The notes under the pieces: model-generated
What the model was told of the DNA's origin: nothing
Database searches by the model: none
Seen by the model: the letters and a program-made list of their open reading frames with translations, nothing else
From: Ctena decussata
Taxonomy: Eukaryota; Mollusca; Bivalvia; Lucinida; Lucinidae
Length of the DNA: 64,000 bases
Assembly: GCA_963989385.1 (NCBI GenBank)
Contig: OZ022510.1
Coordinates: forward strand, 29,889,448 to 29,953,447
Direction: 5' to 3'
Translations under genes and position numbers: made by a program
In this document: positions 23,061-36,200 of the stretch, in pieces
How the letters are laid out: each line of letters begins with the position of its first letter
Position numbering within the stretch: the stretch's first letter is position 1

Positions 23061-23486
23061 AGAGTCGTCTTTACAGGATCACGTAAAACGTTCGATTGCT
23101 GAATATCTCGGTGTTTAGCTCCGCTCTGAAAGGCATAGAGAATTAAATTAAGGTGTAAGGAATAAAACCATATCTTATTTTCGGCATTGTGTAGTTTGAT
23201 TCGCCGACAAAGCATCATTGAAATTGCGACACGTTCGTCGATTGAATCTGAGTCTGAGAAATTTCGAACGTTATTTCGTTGCTATCTGTATGAAAATATC
23301 ACTCCGCCATGGATACGCGTTCCCACTGTTATATTACAAACAACTCGAAACATCAAGAGCTTGAAAGAATTGCTCGTGGGAAAATAATCAAGAAAAATAT
23401 AAAGGTAGAAACAAACAAACAAATAAAAAAAAAGACATACCCAGTCCAACACAGAGTAACTAACCACTGATACAACTAACAGTTTA

Positions 23487-23662
23487 AAGCGGCGACACGA
23501 GAAAACCAACAAAGTGATTGTGCGCTTAAAAGGAAGCTAAGCGTCTACGCTAGCTCCATGCGAACAGCGAAGACTCTGATCAGACTAAGCAGCTGCCCAG
23601 GCTGATCTGAGTCTTCGCTGGGCGCACATGCCACTTTGATGGTGTTGTCATGTCGCGGCTCA
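23487..23662. mobile_element. TGAGCCGCGAC foldback MITE, copy 1 (internally shortened)
   Basis: Ends 'cgacacgagaaaaccaacaa' and 'tgtcatgtcgcggctca'. The interior has 'agcgaagactctgatcagac', 'tgcccaggctgatctgagtc' and 'gggcgcac'. The full-length form is ~240 bp (43818-44054); here the left half lacks about 70 bp. The two halves are near reverse complements, so the RNA or single strand could fold end to end. Confidence 0.8.
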
Positions 23663-23721
23663 AATTGTTATAATTTATCTATTTTTACCAATTTTCTATT
23701 ATACACCACACGACATAACAG

Positions 23722-24590
23722 GAAGCAAAGTGGGTAGCTATACAGGGAAGCAAAGTGGTTAGCTATACAGGCAAGCAAAGTGCAAAGTGGGTAGCTATGC
23801 AAAGTGGGTAGCTATACAGGGAAGCAAAGTGGGTAGCTATACAGGGAAGCAAAGTGGGTAGCTATACAGGGAAGCAAAGAGCAAAGTGGGTAGCTATGCA
23901 AAGTGGGTAGCTATACAGGGAAGCAAAGTGGGTAGCTATATAGGGAAGCAAAGTGGGTAGCTATACAGGGAAGCAAAGAGCAAAGTGGGTAGCTATGCAA
24001 AGTGGGTAGCTATACAGGGAAGCAAAGTGGGTAGCTATACAGGGAAGCAAAGTGGGTAGCTATACAGGGAAGCAAAGAGCAAAGTGGGTAGCTATGCAAA
24101 GTGGGTAGCTATACAGGGAAGCAAAGTGGGTAGCTATACAGGGAAGCAAAGTGGGTAGCTATACAGGGAAGCAAAGAGCAAAGTGGGTAGCTATGCAAAG
24201 TGGGTAGCTATACAGGGAAGCAAAGTGGGTAGCTATATAGGGAACCAGAGTGCAAAGTGGGTAGCTATGCAAAGTGGGTAGCTATACAGGGAAGCAAAGT
24301 GGGTAGCTTTACAGGGAAGCAAAGTGCAAAGTGGGTCGCTATGCAAAGTGGGTAGCTTTACAGGGACGCAAAGTGCAAAGTGGGTCGCTATGCAAAGTGG
24401 GTAGCTATACAGGGAAGCAAAGTGGGTAGCTATACAGGGAAGCAAAGTGGGTAGCTATTCAGGGAAGCAAAGTGGGTAGCTATACAGGGAAGAAAAGTGG
24501 GTAGCTATACAGGGAAGAAAAGTGGGTAGCTATACAGGGAAGCAAAGTGGGTAGCTATACAGGGAAGCAAAGTGGGTAGCTATACAGCTG
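23722..24590 (+). repeat. 25-bp minisatellite with 99-bp higher-order period
   Basis: The basic 25-base unit is 'agcaaagtgggtagctatac' plus 'aggga'. A variant double unit beginning 'agcaaagagcaaag' recurs at 23872, 23972, 24071 and 24170, i.e. every 99-100 bp, defining a four-unit higher-order block. Single units follow to 24590. The repeat-derived open frames are not genes. Confidence 0.95.
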
Positions 24591-24934
24591 GCCTCAATAC
24601 TATAAATACAGCCCACCTGGTATGCGTCAGAAGATTCCGCTTAGTCACCTGGAGAACCGCGTTATGAGATTCGAAACAAGACCACCACCAGCTGCATCAG
24701 AATAATTGTTGCATATCGGGATTTCTGGGTAAATCTTATGACATAATTAATACCTGTAATGTGATTTAGATTGCCTCGCAATTTATAATTTTAGTGAATA
24801 AATACTCGTATTTTATACAAGTGTGTTTCATTCTGTCGCCCAATTATAAAATGACACTATTTTTTAAATGGATCAGAATCGTATATAAACAGTTTATCAT
24901 TTACACCTCTGGCTAACTATGAATATGAAGGGCT

Positions 24935-25061
24935 GTTACGAAACGAAGAAAAGCTAAAACGAAACGAAAAAGGTCACAGTTATCAAACGACTATATGACT
25001 ACGTCGTTTGGTAACTATGACTCGTTTTCGTTTCGTAACAACTCTTTTATCGTTTCGTAAC
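24935..25061. repeat. Palindrome with GTTACGAAACGA ends
   Basis: 'gttacgaaacgaagaaaag' pairs with 'cttttatcgtttcgtaac'; inside, 'gttatcaaacgac' pairs with 'gtcgtttggtaac'. Foldback, ~127 bp. Confidence 0.8.
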
Positions 25062-25506
25062 ATCCTTGAAATCGTTTTTTTAATGGGACATCCTTGAAAA
25101 CATAGTTAACCAGGTGTGATTTACGTTGTGTAAATAAGATTAAGCAACCTGTGTCTTCAAATTAAGTCGTTCAAGCCAAGCACATCGAAACAGCAGCATA
25201 TTAGCACCTCACATACCTTTGGCGAGGAGAAGCACAACAGTACCACACATCACACGGCCATTCAATGTAGAACTGGCATTTATTGCTCATGTTCATCCTG
25301 TTTCAATTTGTTGTTTCCAAGAGAATGTAAGATCTGTCAAATGTAATAAGTAATATATCGCAAAATGTGTTCAGAACACGTAAAAATACTGTATAAACGG
25401 AAGTAATGATTCTGATACATAACTTGTGTACGCTTTATATAATTTTGTTTTGGATATTTTCAATCATTTATGTTGGAAGATGTGCAAATGTTTATGTAAG
25501 TATAAT

Positions 25507-25752
25507 TGAGCTGCTACACGAGAAAACCAAAAATTTGAAAGTGGCATGTGCGCCTAGCGAAGACTAAGATCAGCCTTTGCAACCGCCGAGTCTGATCAGC
25601 GTCTTCGCTGTCGGCATGGAGCTAGCTTAGACAATTAACTAACTTTTAAGCGCACAGTGAAGACTCTGATCCTACTGGGCGGATGCCCAAGCTGACCTGA
25701 GTCTTCGCTTGGCGCAAATGCCGCTTTGTCGGTTTTGTCGTGTCGCGGCTCA
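25507..25752. mobile_element. TGAGCCGCGAC foldback MITE, copy 2 (full length)
   Basis: Full-length arrangement: left end 'tgagctgctacacgagaaaa', two 'cgaagact ... tctgatc' blocks, right end 'gtcgtgtcgcggctca'. More diverged than the 43818 copy. Confidence 0.85.
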
Positions 25753-27187
25753 AATCATATTGCATAACTATGTATCTAGAAAATGTATACAAGGGTGACT
25801 CCATCGCTTAAGAGCCCGCTTTACCCGTAATAAGAGAACACAGGCCAATTTGTATTTGTGAAAATAGCATCAATACAGATCTATGCCTAATACTACTTAC
25901 TCCCTTAATTTCGGTGTGTATTTAATTTTGCTAGATTTTTTGTTTGTTTGTTTGTTCGTGTCGACTTATTGTAATGTTCTTGAATGTGCGACCAAGTAAC
26001 TGCCGATCATCCGATACCGTTCTGGCATCCATTGGTCCATAGTTACGCTACCATTTGCAAGATGCTTATCAACTATTAAACTTACCGATACTAAACTATT
26101 TGCTATAGTTACAATAGCGATATACTAGTTCAAACGCGGACTGGATAACCTCTTGACTCGTATTTGTGTTTCCTAGGCGATTGAACATCGTCGTATGCAC
26201 TTAGTCACTCATTTCTTCTTGCGTATCAGCTGTATTTCAGTAAGAAAAGCATGCAATTTTTTGACAATTTTATAATGTCAGATTCTCCTTTTCGAAGCCA
26301 GGTCTAGATTAAACAGATATGTATCTCTTCAATAACTTAAAAGTAAAATCTCGGACTTATTGTGGGACATTCAACACATGAGATTTGTTTGCGGGACTAT
26401 GTCACGTGCTAAGTTGTTGCGTTGGCCAGTTATGTACCGTCACATGACCTTTGATTGACATTCTGGGTGTGGCTCGAGGGACCAAACATAGGTTCAAATG
26501 CATTTGCATCTGCTGGGAACCGAGGAAGCTGTTATACACTTCAGTCTTAAAGGTGGTGGTTTCACCTCCATCTGAAAGATATAGCATATCTTAATTCATA
26601 GTGGAAACGGGTTCGATCGCCCACATTTCATGTTTTATTTTACTCTGTGTTCTATTTCTTATCTAAATGTAGTTTTTCTTCCAAAGAAGATCTGAACTGC
26701 AGAATTTAAGTGTAGAACTGGTTACAATAACAGTTTTATTTTATGTCTGAGTTAAAGTCGGAGCTGCCTACTAGAAAGCTACCAATCTAGTTAGGTTCGC
26801 CAGACCCATTTTTTGTTATTCCTTTTGACACACAACATTCGATGTGTGACATTTGTTGCTTGGAATTTGGATTTAAGACCGGTGTCTGTTTCCTGTTCGA
26901 AACAGTTAGAGTGGAGTGTGTCAATAGTTTATTAATTTGAACGTCTACTTTACAAAATATATATTCTCATGATTGACGTTTAGCTTGAAACGTGTCCTTT
27001 ATATATAACCATGCCTATGGGGAAACTCATAATATGTGCTAGTATCTGTAGTGTGAATGGTTTTCTTTCTCCAGTCACGAAATATAAATGAGTTTTACCA
27101 GGAAAGGAAAGGATGGTCGGGTTGAGCGATGGTGCTAGGTAACTTGCAGTAGCGGGGCATCCTACTAACTTAAAAGTAAGATGATAA
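25753..27187. other. Unassigned sequence
   Basis: No gene or repeat recognised. A lone B-box-like 'gggttcgatcgcc' at about 26608 has no A box upstream. Confidence 0.4.
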
Positions 27188-27345
27188 TACAGGGGCAATA
27201 GCCTACTGTTCGTGCAGTAGGTGCGGGTCTGGGTTGTCAGGATATTTTCTTACGTCTGTCATAATAATCTCTTTTCTTTCTCGCTCTCTCTCTGGAACGT
27301 GGCTCGACATAGATTGAAATACTGTCTCAAAGAGTTTAATATCCA
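27188..27345 (+). mobile_element. SINE (GCCTACTG family), tail lost
   Basis: 'agcctactgttcgtgcagta' and 'ggtgcgggt ... ggttgt' then a C/T-rich body and 'tagattgaaatactgtctc' align in order with 44408-44555. The (AAC)n tail is missing or decayed here. Confidence 0.7.
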
Positions 27346-27629
27346 ATCTAACAAAAAAAGGAAAGTCTGTATTTAACAAAGTACACACCACCCAGGTCAC
27401 TTAAATAGGAAGAGACACCTCTGACATTTCTGTTGTTATTGATTGTCAAAGTCGACGTTTTTATCATCTTAAATCTCGTCGTCAGATCTAAGCAAGCTTT
27501 TAACTACAACTGCGTCAACATCGAGAGTGACATGCATAAACAAATAAAATGTTATTGAATGCTTAAAACATTGTTTAGGTCGACATTCGTGGCAAGCAAA
27601 ATGGCCTTATTTCGATATTACATGTATAT

Positions 27630-27770
27630 GGGCTGCGACACGACAAAACCAAGAAAGTGGTTGTGCGCCCAGCCTGACCTGAGCCATGTAGGTAGCTAAG
27701 ACCCTTAGCTACCTTAAAATGCTTAGCAAAGAATCTGATCAGACTGTTTGTTTTCTCATGTCGCGGCTCA
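27630..27770. mobile_element. TGAGCCGCGAC foldback MITE, copy 3 (deleted)
   Basis: Ends 'ctgcgacacgacaaaacc' and 'tctcatgtcgcggctca' with only ~140 bp; most of both inner halves has been lost. Confidence 0.75.
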
Positions 27771-28564
27771 ATTACATAGCGTAACAGGGCAATGACAGGC
27801 AATTGATACAGTTAAATTCACGTACCATCTACGACACCAAACGGGAAATAGTAACCTAAAGTAAACAAGAACAATTTAAAGTAAGTGAAAAAATGATCTC
27901 ATGTTTTCATTTCCATTGCCTCTCAAGAAATCGGAATGAAAAAGTCGTCCAAATACAATTTCATAAGTTCGAACATCACTGAAGAATTCGAAATGTTGCT
28001 AAATTAACAGACACGGATCCCTTACAGACCTTGAGATCGGGTGCTCGCGAGTAGTGAGCATGACCTGGCTATTATAATACACTCGCCATGTCTGTTAATC
28101 TTAGGGACCAGTCAGTGAAATAGGAAGTTCAGTAACTGAATGCCCGACTGACCAATACAAGCGAAAATAACATTAGAGACGGCCGCGTTCTGGACTCGAA
28201 GAGGTCATGATGTCGCCGTTGAACTTTGTAAGAGTTGATATACTCGTAGGTTTCGAATTTAAAGAGTAACTACACTTCGGGAACTGACTGAATCAGATCC
28301 CAAACCCTATCCCCAACATCAAAGGGAAAGATTGACAAAGACATCCCAACAAACAATAAATTACAAGTGATAAGCCGAGTCAGCAGCTCTTTCCCAAATA
28401 GATGGCAACTCAGCTATCTTTATTGAACTAAATAATTTAGACCAACAGACGGGTTACAACGGACTAAGCAAATTATATGAAAAACATTTATGAATTATTT
28501 TTACCTATTTTCTATTTTTATGATAGAAGGATTAAACTGAGAACACAATAAATTAAACAGCACC
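27771..28564. other. Unassigned sequence
   Basis: Nothing recognised. Confidence 0.4.
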
Positions 28565-28705
28565 GAACATAAAACAAATGCAACCGCAACAAAAGTACCG
28601 CCTTGGGACGGTCAGTAATAACTACTGGGGGGTTTAAACCGGTTTTACTGGGCCCAAACCTTCACCCTCACCCTCCGCTGCGGTGCACATAATTAGTTGG
28701 TAGTT
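28565..28705 (-). repeat. Dispersed repeat (inverse of 55690-55815)
   Basis: 'accgccttgggacggtcag' and the following 'gggcccaaaccttcaccctc' are the reverse complement of 55745-55815. Unnamed repeat, two copies in the window plus the 72-bp fragment at 13100. Confidence 0.7.
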
Positions 28706-28802
28706 CGGTTCGTATGGAGGTCCCATAACTCATCAGAGAGTCATCACGGTCAACAATTAAGATCAAGAAAAGACTGCTACAACAGTTATAACTTACCAGG
28801 AG

Positions 28803-28845
28803 AGGCGCCATGGTCGAGTGGTTAGAGACGCTTCTAACCCAACCC
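28803..28845 (+). other. tRNA-like fragment (SINE head)
   Basis: 'catggtcgagtggttagaga' resembles the A-box arm of a leucine/serine tRNA. No B box or acceptor closure follows within tRNA distance, so this is probably a truncated SINE head and not a tRNA gene. Confidence 0.4.
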
Positions 28846-29413
28846 CATTGCTTGTTTCAAAGGCAATAAAATATGATTAAACTAGACGCTTGATTATGGT
28901 GCAGAAAGTTGCCGGACGGATAAGGCAGCGAAAAGAGAGGGAGGGGCTGCGCCTTTCATATGCTGTGCCCAAGACACAGTGGGCCTCTAACCCCCACTGC
29001 CCCCCCCCCCCCCCAGGCTTCTAGGCTATTGAAAACCTTTACATTTTACAACAGTTTTTTGTCACAGGGTAATCGGTATTTGTCGAGTGATTTGTCGGAT
29101 TCAAAAAAAAAAAAAGGCGTTCCCCTCTACCTTTTGCCAGTAATGTTACACACTGTTTGTTTTTTTTCAGTCTGCAATGTGTCACTGAAAGTGAAGTATG
29201 ATCGCTTTTAGGATACTAACGCTACTAGTGGGAATATAAAGCTTTAAAGGGCTACGACGCTGTTTTTTCACAATTTCCGGAAATATTCCTAATTAACAGG
29301 TATTTATGAGAGAAACGGACTGGTGAAAACTCCATCGAAAAATTCTAACCCAAACTGTGATATTTGACAATTTAAATTTTATGCAGATTAGATTTTACGC
29401 CATGCCCATTTTT
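28846..29413. other. Unassigned sequence
   Basis: Contains C and A homopolymers near 29000 and 29104; no gene. Confidence 0.4.
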
Positions 29414-30782
29414 ATACGCCCGTTTGAAAAACGGGACGTATATTGTTATGGCGCTGGCGTCTGCCCGTCCGTCCGTCCGGCGTAAATTTTTCGTTTCCGG
29501 AAAACTCCTCCTACAGTTTACATCCGATCGTGCTGAAACTTGGTATATAGTAAGACTACGAGGTGGACCAGCGCATATCATTTCGAGGTTACGCTCCAAT
29601 GATTTTTAGCGGAGTTACAGCACTTTACTTAGAATATTTGGGGTGTTCGTTTCCGGATAACTCCTCCTACAGTTTTCATTCAATTAAGCTGAAACTTTGT
29701 AAATAGTAAGACTACGATGTGCAGTAGCGCATATTGTTTGGAAGTTACGCTCCAATGATTTTTAGCAGAGTTACAGCCCTTTGAAAAAACTCGACTATCG
29801 TTTGTATGGCGATTGGAATATCATGATGAAACTTAATAACAATGTATATGAGGTTAAGACAACATGTCTCATACAAGAATAGTAACTCCCTTTTACTTAG
29901 TTTTTGAGTTACCTCCCTTTGATTATTTTGTCAGACTATATTTGTACACCTCATATCTAACTAACCGTTAGGGCTATTGTGATGAAACTTAATAGTAATG
30001 TATATTAGGCCGACACGATATGCCACATATAAGAACAAATGCCTCCCCTTTCTTATCATTTTGGAGTAACCTCCCTTTGAATATTTTCTAAGTTTATTCT
30101 TGTGCAAGCGATAAGTAGGCAACCATGATACGGAATATCTTGATGAATATTTATAGCAATGTGTATTAGGTTGAGGCGGTGCTTTATATATGAGAATAAT
30201 TGCCTCCCCTTCCTTCTTTGATTAATTTCTGCGGCTATTCTTGGGCAAGTCATTACTAGGTAACCGTATGGAATATCTTGACGAAACTTTATAGTAATGT
30301 GTATTAGGTTGAGACAGTATGTCTAATAAAAGAATAATCACTTCCCCTTCCTTATTTTTTGAGTGACATCCCTTTGATTACCTTTTTAAGGCTTTTCTTT
30401 TGAAAACTCTTATGTTTGGAATATCTTGATAAACTTAATATCAATGTAGACAAGGATGAAACGGTGTGCATCATATTAGAAATGTTGCTCCCCATTACTT
30501 ACTCTCAGAGTTACGTCCCTTTTATTATTTCTTAGACTATTTTTGTGGGTACCATTACTGGGTAATTGTTTTGGATATCTTGATGACACTCTATAGCAAT
30601 GTGCATTAGCTTGATACTGTGTGTTGAGTATGGGAATGGTTGCTTCCCCTTAGTTAATTTTGGAATTAGTATTTGCAGACTGTTCTTGTGCACACATTAG
30701 TACCTGTTTGTGGCTGATTGTCAGGGATATAAATCTTTCCAAGGTACTGACTGGGCCCAAACTCACTCCAAAACGGGCGTAT
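29414..30782. mobile_element. Tandem-repeat-filled element with ATACGCCCGTTT ends
   Basis: Starts 'atacgcccgtttgaaa' and ends with the inverse 'aaacgggcgtat'. After the left end comes a direct duplication of ~158 bp ('cgtttccggaaaactcctcc' at 29491 and a diverged copy at 29649). Then follow about six degenerate copies of a ~150-bp unit marked by 'gaaacttaatagtaatgtat'-like sequence at 29825, 29982, 30143, 30281, 30429 and 30583. Non-coding. I recall similar 'gccgtccgtccg' repeats from bivalves. Non-autonomous DNA element by inference. Confidence 0.75.
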
Positions 30783-32415
30783 ATTGCCCAGCTTGCGGAG
30801 TTCTTGTTTCTTTTGTACAGCTTTACTTGCATAATGTAATTTGGATTCCATTTATTATCTCCATATTCTGATTCGTAATATTTGATTTTTTTCATTAGAT
30901 GATGTAACATATCGCACTAAATCTATTTTAGGAGAAAAAGTATAAAAAATATGAAGTAAAGATTTTTTTAGTTTTAAAAATATGAACTACTCACATTTAG
31001 CATTTTATCCCACTGGAATTTGCCTTGCAGTTTTTGACATTCTTTCAGATTGAACAATTATACCAGTTATTTTTAGTGGTTTCGTTTCCATGCATGTAAA
31101 ACAACAATGACGTAGCCCTTTAACACTAATGAGTACTAGATGTAATTCGTTGAACAGCGTTTCCAGTATCAGTATACGTCACTCTGATGTTGGTGTCGTT
31201 AAACTATAAATTCATTGGTATTTGCTTTCAACACCTCATTATCCACATTTCCTTTGCTACTATGGGGCATCCTTATATCAGATTTGTGAACCGGAACAGA
31301 GATGATTACATGACCACTTATTTTGATTTGGGATATGGATTTTGCCAAAGAGCTGGTTTTCAATTTTACATACATGTACACCGAGTTCTTGGCTCAGCAT
31401 TTGAAGCATTCTGTCAAGCACATCAAATAGGCAGAAATAGGAGCCAAGTACTAATATTAACTCAGTAGATACATGTAAACTATAACGGAATAAGATATTG
31501 GTCCAGTTATTTCTTGTCTCGCTTTAGGCAACCGTCTCTTGAGACATTTAATGAAAATAAGTTACGCAATAACGCAAACTAGTGCATGGGGACGAAATAC
31601 GGTCAACGGCTTATTGAAGTCCTGCAATGTGTAATAATCTGTTGCCGGCCATGATGTTCATTTTATGAATCAATTGGACATTCATTGACAAGTAGTCGTG
31701 GGAGTGACTACCTTTCCGCACAATGCGTAAATGGTGTGATTACATGTTTGAGAATATTAAGACCTCTTTCGGGTTATACTCATTCGTCATTGCTTCAGTA
31801 AGTGTGGCTCGGAGAGGAATGGCGGTTGCTTGCCGAGACCTGCGACGTAGAATTTTCGTTCAACATTTTGGGATTTAGCAACATTGACTATTTTAAATTC
31901 TACAGAAACGCGCATTTGATGCGCAAATTATATATGGCCGCATTTGTACTAAAACTACTGGGATAGTATTGCGTACCACTGGTAGACAGTTTGCTGCCTA
32001 ATTATTAGTTCGGCATTGCTGTTTTTTATGTTTAGTTTCTATCTATTCAATTGTTTCATTTTGTATAGGAGAACATGTTCTACTGAAATATACTGTTTTG
32101 TAAAAAAACTTTTTGACCCATTTCTATTAGAAGTGTTTTTAGATGTTCTAAAACTATGACTGACTTGTCACGGAGTTTTACTTGGAACCATTAATTTGGC
32201 TGTAAAATGTTCTCGTGGGTATTGTTATATATACGCTTCGTATTTTCTTTAAAGTTGACAACATTTACAGAATCACGAGTGGGTAATGAAGTATTTCGTA
32301 AACTTGTGTCACTTTCTGTGTGGAATTTGATTGTATTAATTACTGATCATTGCCCATCGTTTTACTTTGTTTTCACATTGAGTAAAACCTATCACTATTT
32401 TAGGGAGAAGATTGA
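30783..32415. other. Unassigned AT-rich sequence
   Basis: No coding region that I recognise; a 93-codon frame at 31187-31468 has no supporting motif. Confidence 0.4.
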
Positions 32416-33271
32416 CAGAATCCAATTCAATTCAATTCTTTATTACACTCTGTTTTACAAATGTAAACTACAAGAGGAGCATTTATAGAATACACAGTTA
32501 CAATATACATAGTGACGAAATGACCGATATAAGCATTTCAAATCAATTATCAAATACAAACAATTTACCCAAATAATTAATATGTACGTATATCTCTAAA
32601 TAAATAGATAAAACGCTTTGGTGAAAGTTCCAATCGGTAGATGTTGTTGTGTCTGAATAGAATCGCCTCTAAAGCGGTGCCATTTAGACTCACAACTTAA
32701 TACTTGTACGGAACCTCCACCGAGCGTTTCCCAGCCGTAGTTCTGATCTTAATCTACGGAATACTTGTGGGAGGACAGTCAGTTGATACTCATCTGTATT
32801 TATATTTGTTTTTTCCTTTTTCTACAGTGAGTTTTAATTTAGGTACAGCGATCATTTTCCTGGTTCCGATCCCAGACAACATCACTTTGAGTGTGTTACT
32901 CAAAGTAATGCTGCCTGCGGTCGAAACAGAGGAAAATGTCAGTAAACCTTCCTTCAAACCATATCAATTTGATAAATTTTAATTTTGGATATATAAATTC
33001 TCTAAGTCTAGAATTCTATCTAGCTAAATAGTTAACAAGATTAATTTCCTCGAATAGGTCTACATAATCTGACAAGTAAAACGACTCTCAGGATTTTCTT
33101 AATCTTATGTGATGCTGAAAGGACACCTTTTCTCATTCTCATACGTGTATACCTACATACACATAAACTATTTGCGAAAAATAAAACGCATTGTAACCAT
33201 GTATTTATAATATTATACATTATATAAGTTGACTTTCTCATTTCAGTGTTATATATAATATGTACATACAC

Positions 33272-36200
33272 TTAAGCTGCTGAAACTACAGATTTTAACA
33301 ATATTTCAACGAATTTACATAATTTCTTCAGTTCACCCTCGTTTGTTTTGTTCATTAGCTCTCGATATTTTAAAATATTTGGCCGATCATAATAAAATTT
33401 ACTTATATAACGTTTTCTGTCTTCTTGAAAATTTCTGCAAACTAAAAGATAATGAAACTCGTCACCTAACTCGGTTTTACAAAAATTACATTTGCGCTCA
33501 TTTAAAGATTGACCGGTCCATCTGCCTACTTCTACCGGAAATCTGTGGTTACGACATCGAAATGCAAATAACTTTCTACACATGTTTGCTGGAAGTATTT
33601 TCCAGTATGCACTACTTTCAAAGGACTCTTTGAATAGTCGGTAGTTATTACTACTCGAAGAAACATCAAGTATTGAATGCCATTTTTGAATATATACATC
33701 TTTAAATTTTTGCTTTATAGAGTTTATGAACCATTTCGAATTTATATAACTTTGTGAATACCATACCCCCGAAAATCCCATTGAGCATATAAGTTGTTTA
33801 ACATTTTCAATCCACTTAGACTTAGCATGTCGATTTTCATGCATAGAATTAACCACATTATAAACAATGGATGAGAGTCTATATTTTTCTTGGCCATCTA
33901 AAAGCTTACACCAAAATGAAATAACCCTGGAATTTATTTCTAGAGTAAGTGGGAATATACCTAGATCACCGTAAATCATGTGAGACGGAGTAGACTTTTT
34001 TAAATGAAATACATATTTTAAAAACTTCAGATGCACCCGCTCGATTACATCGCAGTTGCCAAACCCCCAAATTTCTGAACCATATAACAATATAGGTTTT
34101 ATTGTTTTATCAAATAGTTCCAATTGAATATCAATCGGCAACTTTAATGTTCTGATTTTTCTCAGTAAGGAAAATAAAGCTTTATTTGCCTGTTCTGCAA
34201 TATTCTTTTTAGCAGCAAGAAACGAACCAGTTTTTGATAATACTATGCCAAGATATTTGTATTCGTTACTTATTTCGAGTTCTTGGGGACCATATGTAAA
34301 ATGAATCTTGTCTGAAATCTTTCCGTTAGTAAAAATAATTATCTTTGTTTTAGATACATTAACTGACAATTTCCACTTAATACAGTATTTTTCGAATATG
34401 TTTAAAGTAGCTTGCATGTCTGTTACGGAATTGGCAAAGAGAACGGTATCATCGGCATATAATAAAACGAGAAGTTTTAAGTATACAGATATATCTTCGT
34501 AGTTAATGTCACATGTGACTCCGTTTGCCCTATTTGTAAACAAAAAATTTTGCAAATCGTTCAAATAAATCGAGAACAAAAATGGCGATAAATTCTCACC
34601 TTGCCTTACTCCGTTTAAACAGGGGAAAAAGATCGAAGAGTCATTATTTATTGCGACATTTGATTTTATATTTCTATATATATTACGTATTATAGTGTAA
34701 CATTTACCATTTATATTGTATTGTAATAATTTTTCCCATAACCCCTTTCTCCATACTCTGTCAAAAGCCTGTTTAAAATCTACAAAACAACAGTATAACT
34801 TATTTTTACTGGCTTTTGCAATGTCTACGAGACTCTGGATGATAAATAAATTGTCTGCCGTGGAAAAGTTTCTTCGAAAGCCGGCCTGACAATCCTCGAC
34901 AAGGTTGAAATTATCGGAAAATTCCTTCAATCGATCATTTATTATTTGAGTAAACAATTTCCCGAAACAACTTAGTATTGTAATTGGGCGGTAATTTTCC
35001 GCTAGCTTGGGATCTCCCTTACCTTTGAAAATTGGCTTAATAGTGCCATATGACCAACTTTCCGGGATTAAGCCTTCATTAAAAATAATATTAAATAATT
35101 TTTTATATACTGGTAACATTATATGGCTCGTAGCTTTAATGTGTTCATTTTTTATGTCGTCTAAGCCCGATGCTTTATTATTACAAAGTTTAGATATTGC
35201 TTTCAAAATTTCGTTTTCAGTAATCGGCTGATTTATTATTTCATTATCAATTTGTTCAGTTCCAATATCAAATTCCGTGTCGTCATGAATATTAGCCTCG
35301 TTAATACTTTTAAAAAACGTATATAAGTCATCTAAACACGCTTCAGGTCCCTTTTTCCGATCTGAAGAATTCAAAATCTTCCAGTATTCTTTAGGATTAG
35401 AGCTTCTTAGATTTCTTAGTTTATTTATTCTTTCATTATCATGGTCTTTTATGCTTTTTGAAATTGTATTTTTATAGTTTTTGCTAACTGTTTTCAAAAG
35501 GTTTTTATTATGTTCCGATTTGCAGCGATTATATAATCTACGGGTATTATGATAAACGTTCCGTGCAACTCGACATTGCCCATTAAACCATGGTCTTTCG
35601 TTTTTATTTTTAACCTTTTTACAATTTAGTTTAGTTGTACTAAACGAGAGGTTTGCACAGTCTACAAAAATATTACCAATATCACCAACTACACTGTCTA
35701 TATCTGACTGTGAAATTTCATCCATTTGTAAAAGCGAATCTAACTTTTCATCAATTTTTGTAACAGCATCGATATCAATATTTTGCACATACTGATCGGC
35801 CTTATCCGACTTCCACAATAATGGTTTGACTGTATTAACCGTCTCGGTAGAGATTTTCGGGTGATCTTTCTCAAAATTTACATTCAGATTTATAGTTAAT
35901 GCGCAGTGTGCATCCGAGTATAAATTACTAAACTCCAAAATATTGAAGTTTTGCAAATAGCTGAACATGTTTGCCGTGCTCAAAAAATAGTCGACAACAC
36001 TTTTATCTTTACAAGTAAATTTCTTATTTAACCTACTATCTCCTAGTCTGCCGTTCAAAATGAACAAATCAGTATTTTTACAAAAATTTATGAGCTGGTT
36101 GCCATAGGCATTTATATTCAAATCACTATTTACTCGTGCCCGTGTCACTCGAGTTCTATCAAAATAGTCCATTATTTCTGCACTTTCGTCAAGCAGTTGT

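Noticed and set aside
24233..24445. 70-aa minus-strand ORF with repeated 'ATHFA' residues
   Set aside because: It is a translation of the minisatellite; no independent coding evidence.
23722..24590. Regular repeats resembling a CRISPR array
   Set aside because: Units are contiguous 25-bp tandem copies without unique spacers, in a eukaryotic repeat-rich context.
28803..28880. Possible tRNA gene
   Set aside because: Only an A-arm-like sequence; no B box, anticodon loop or acceptor pairing.
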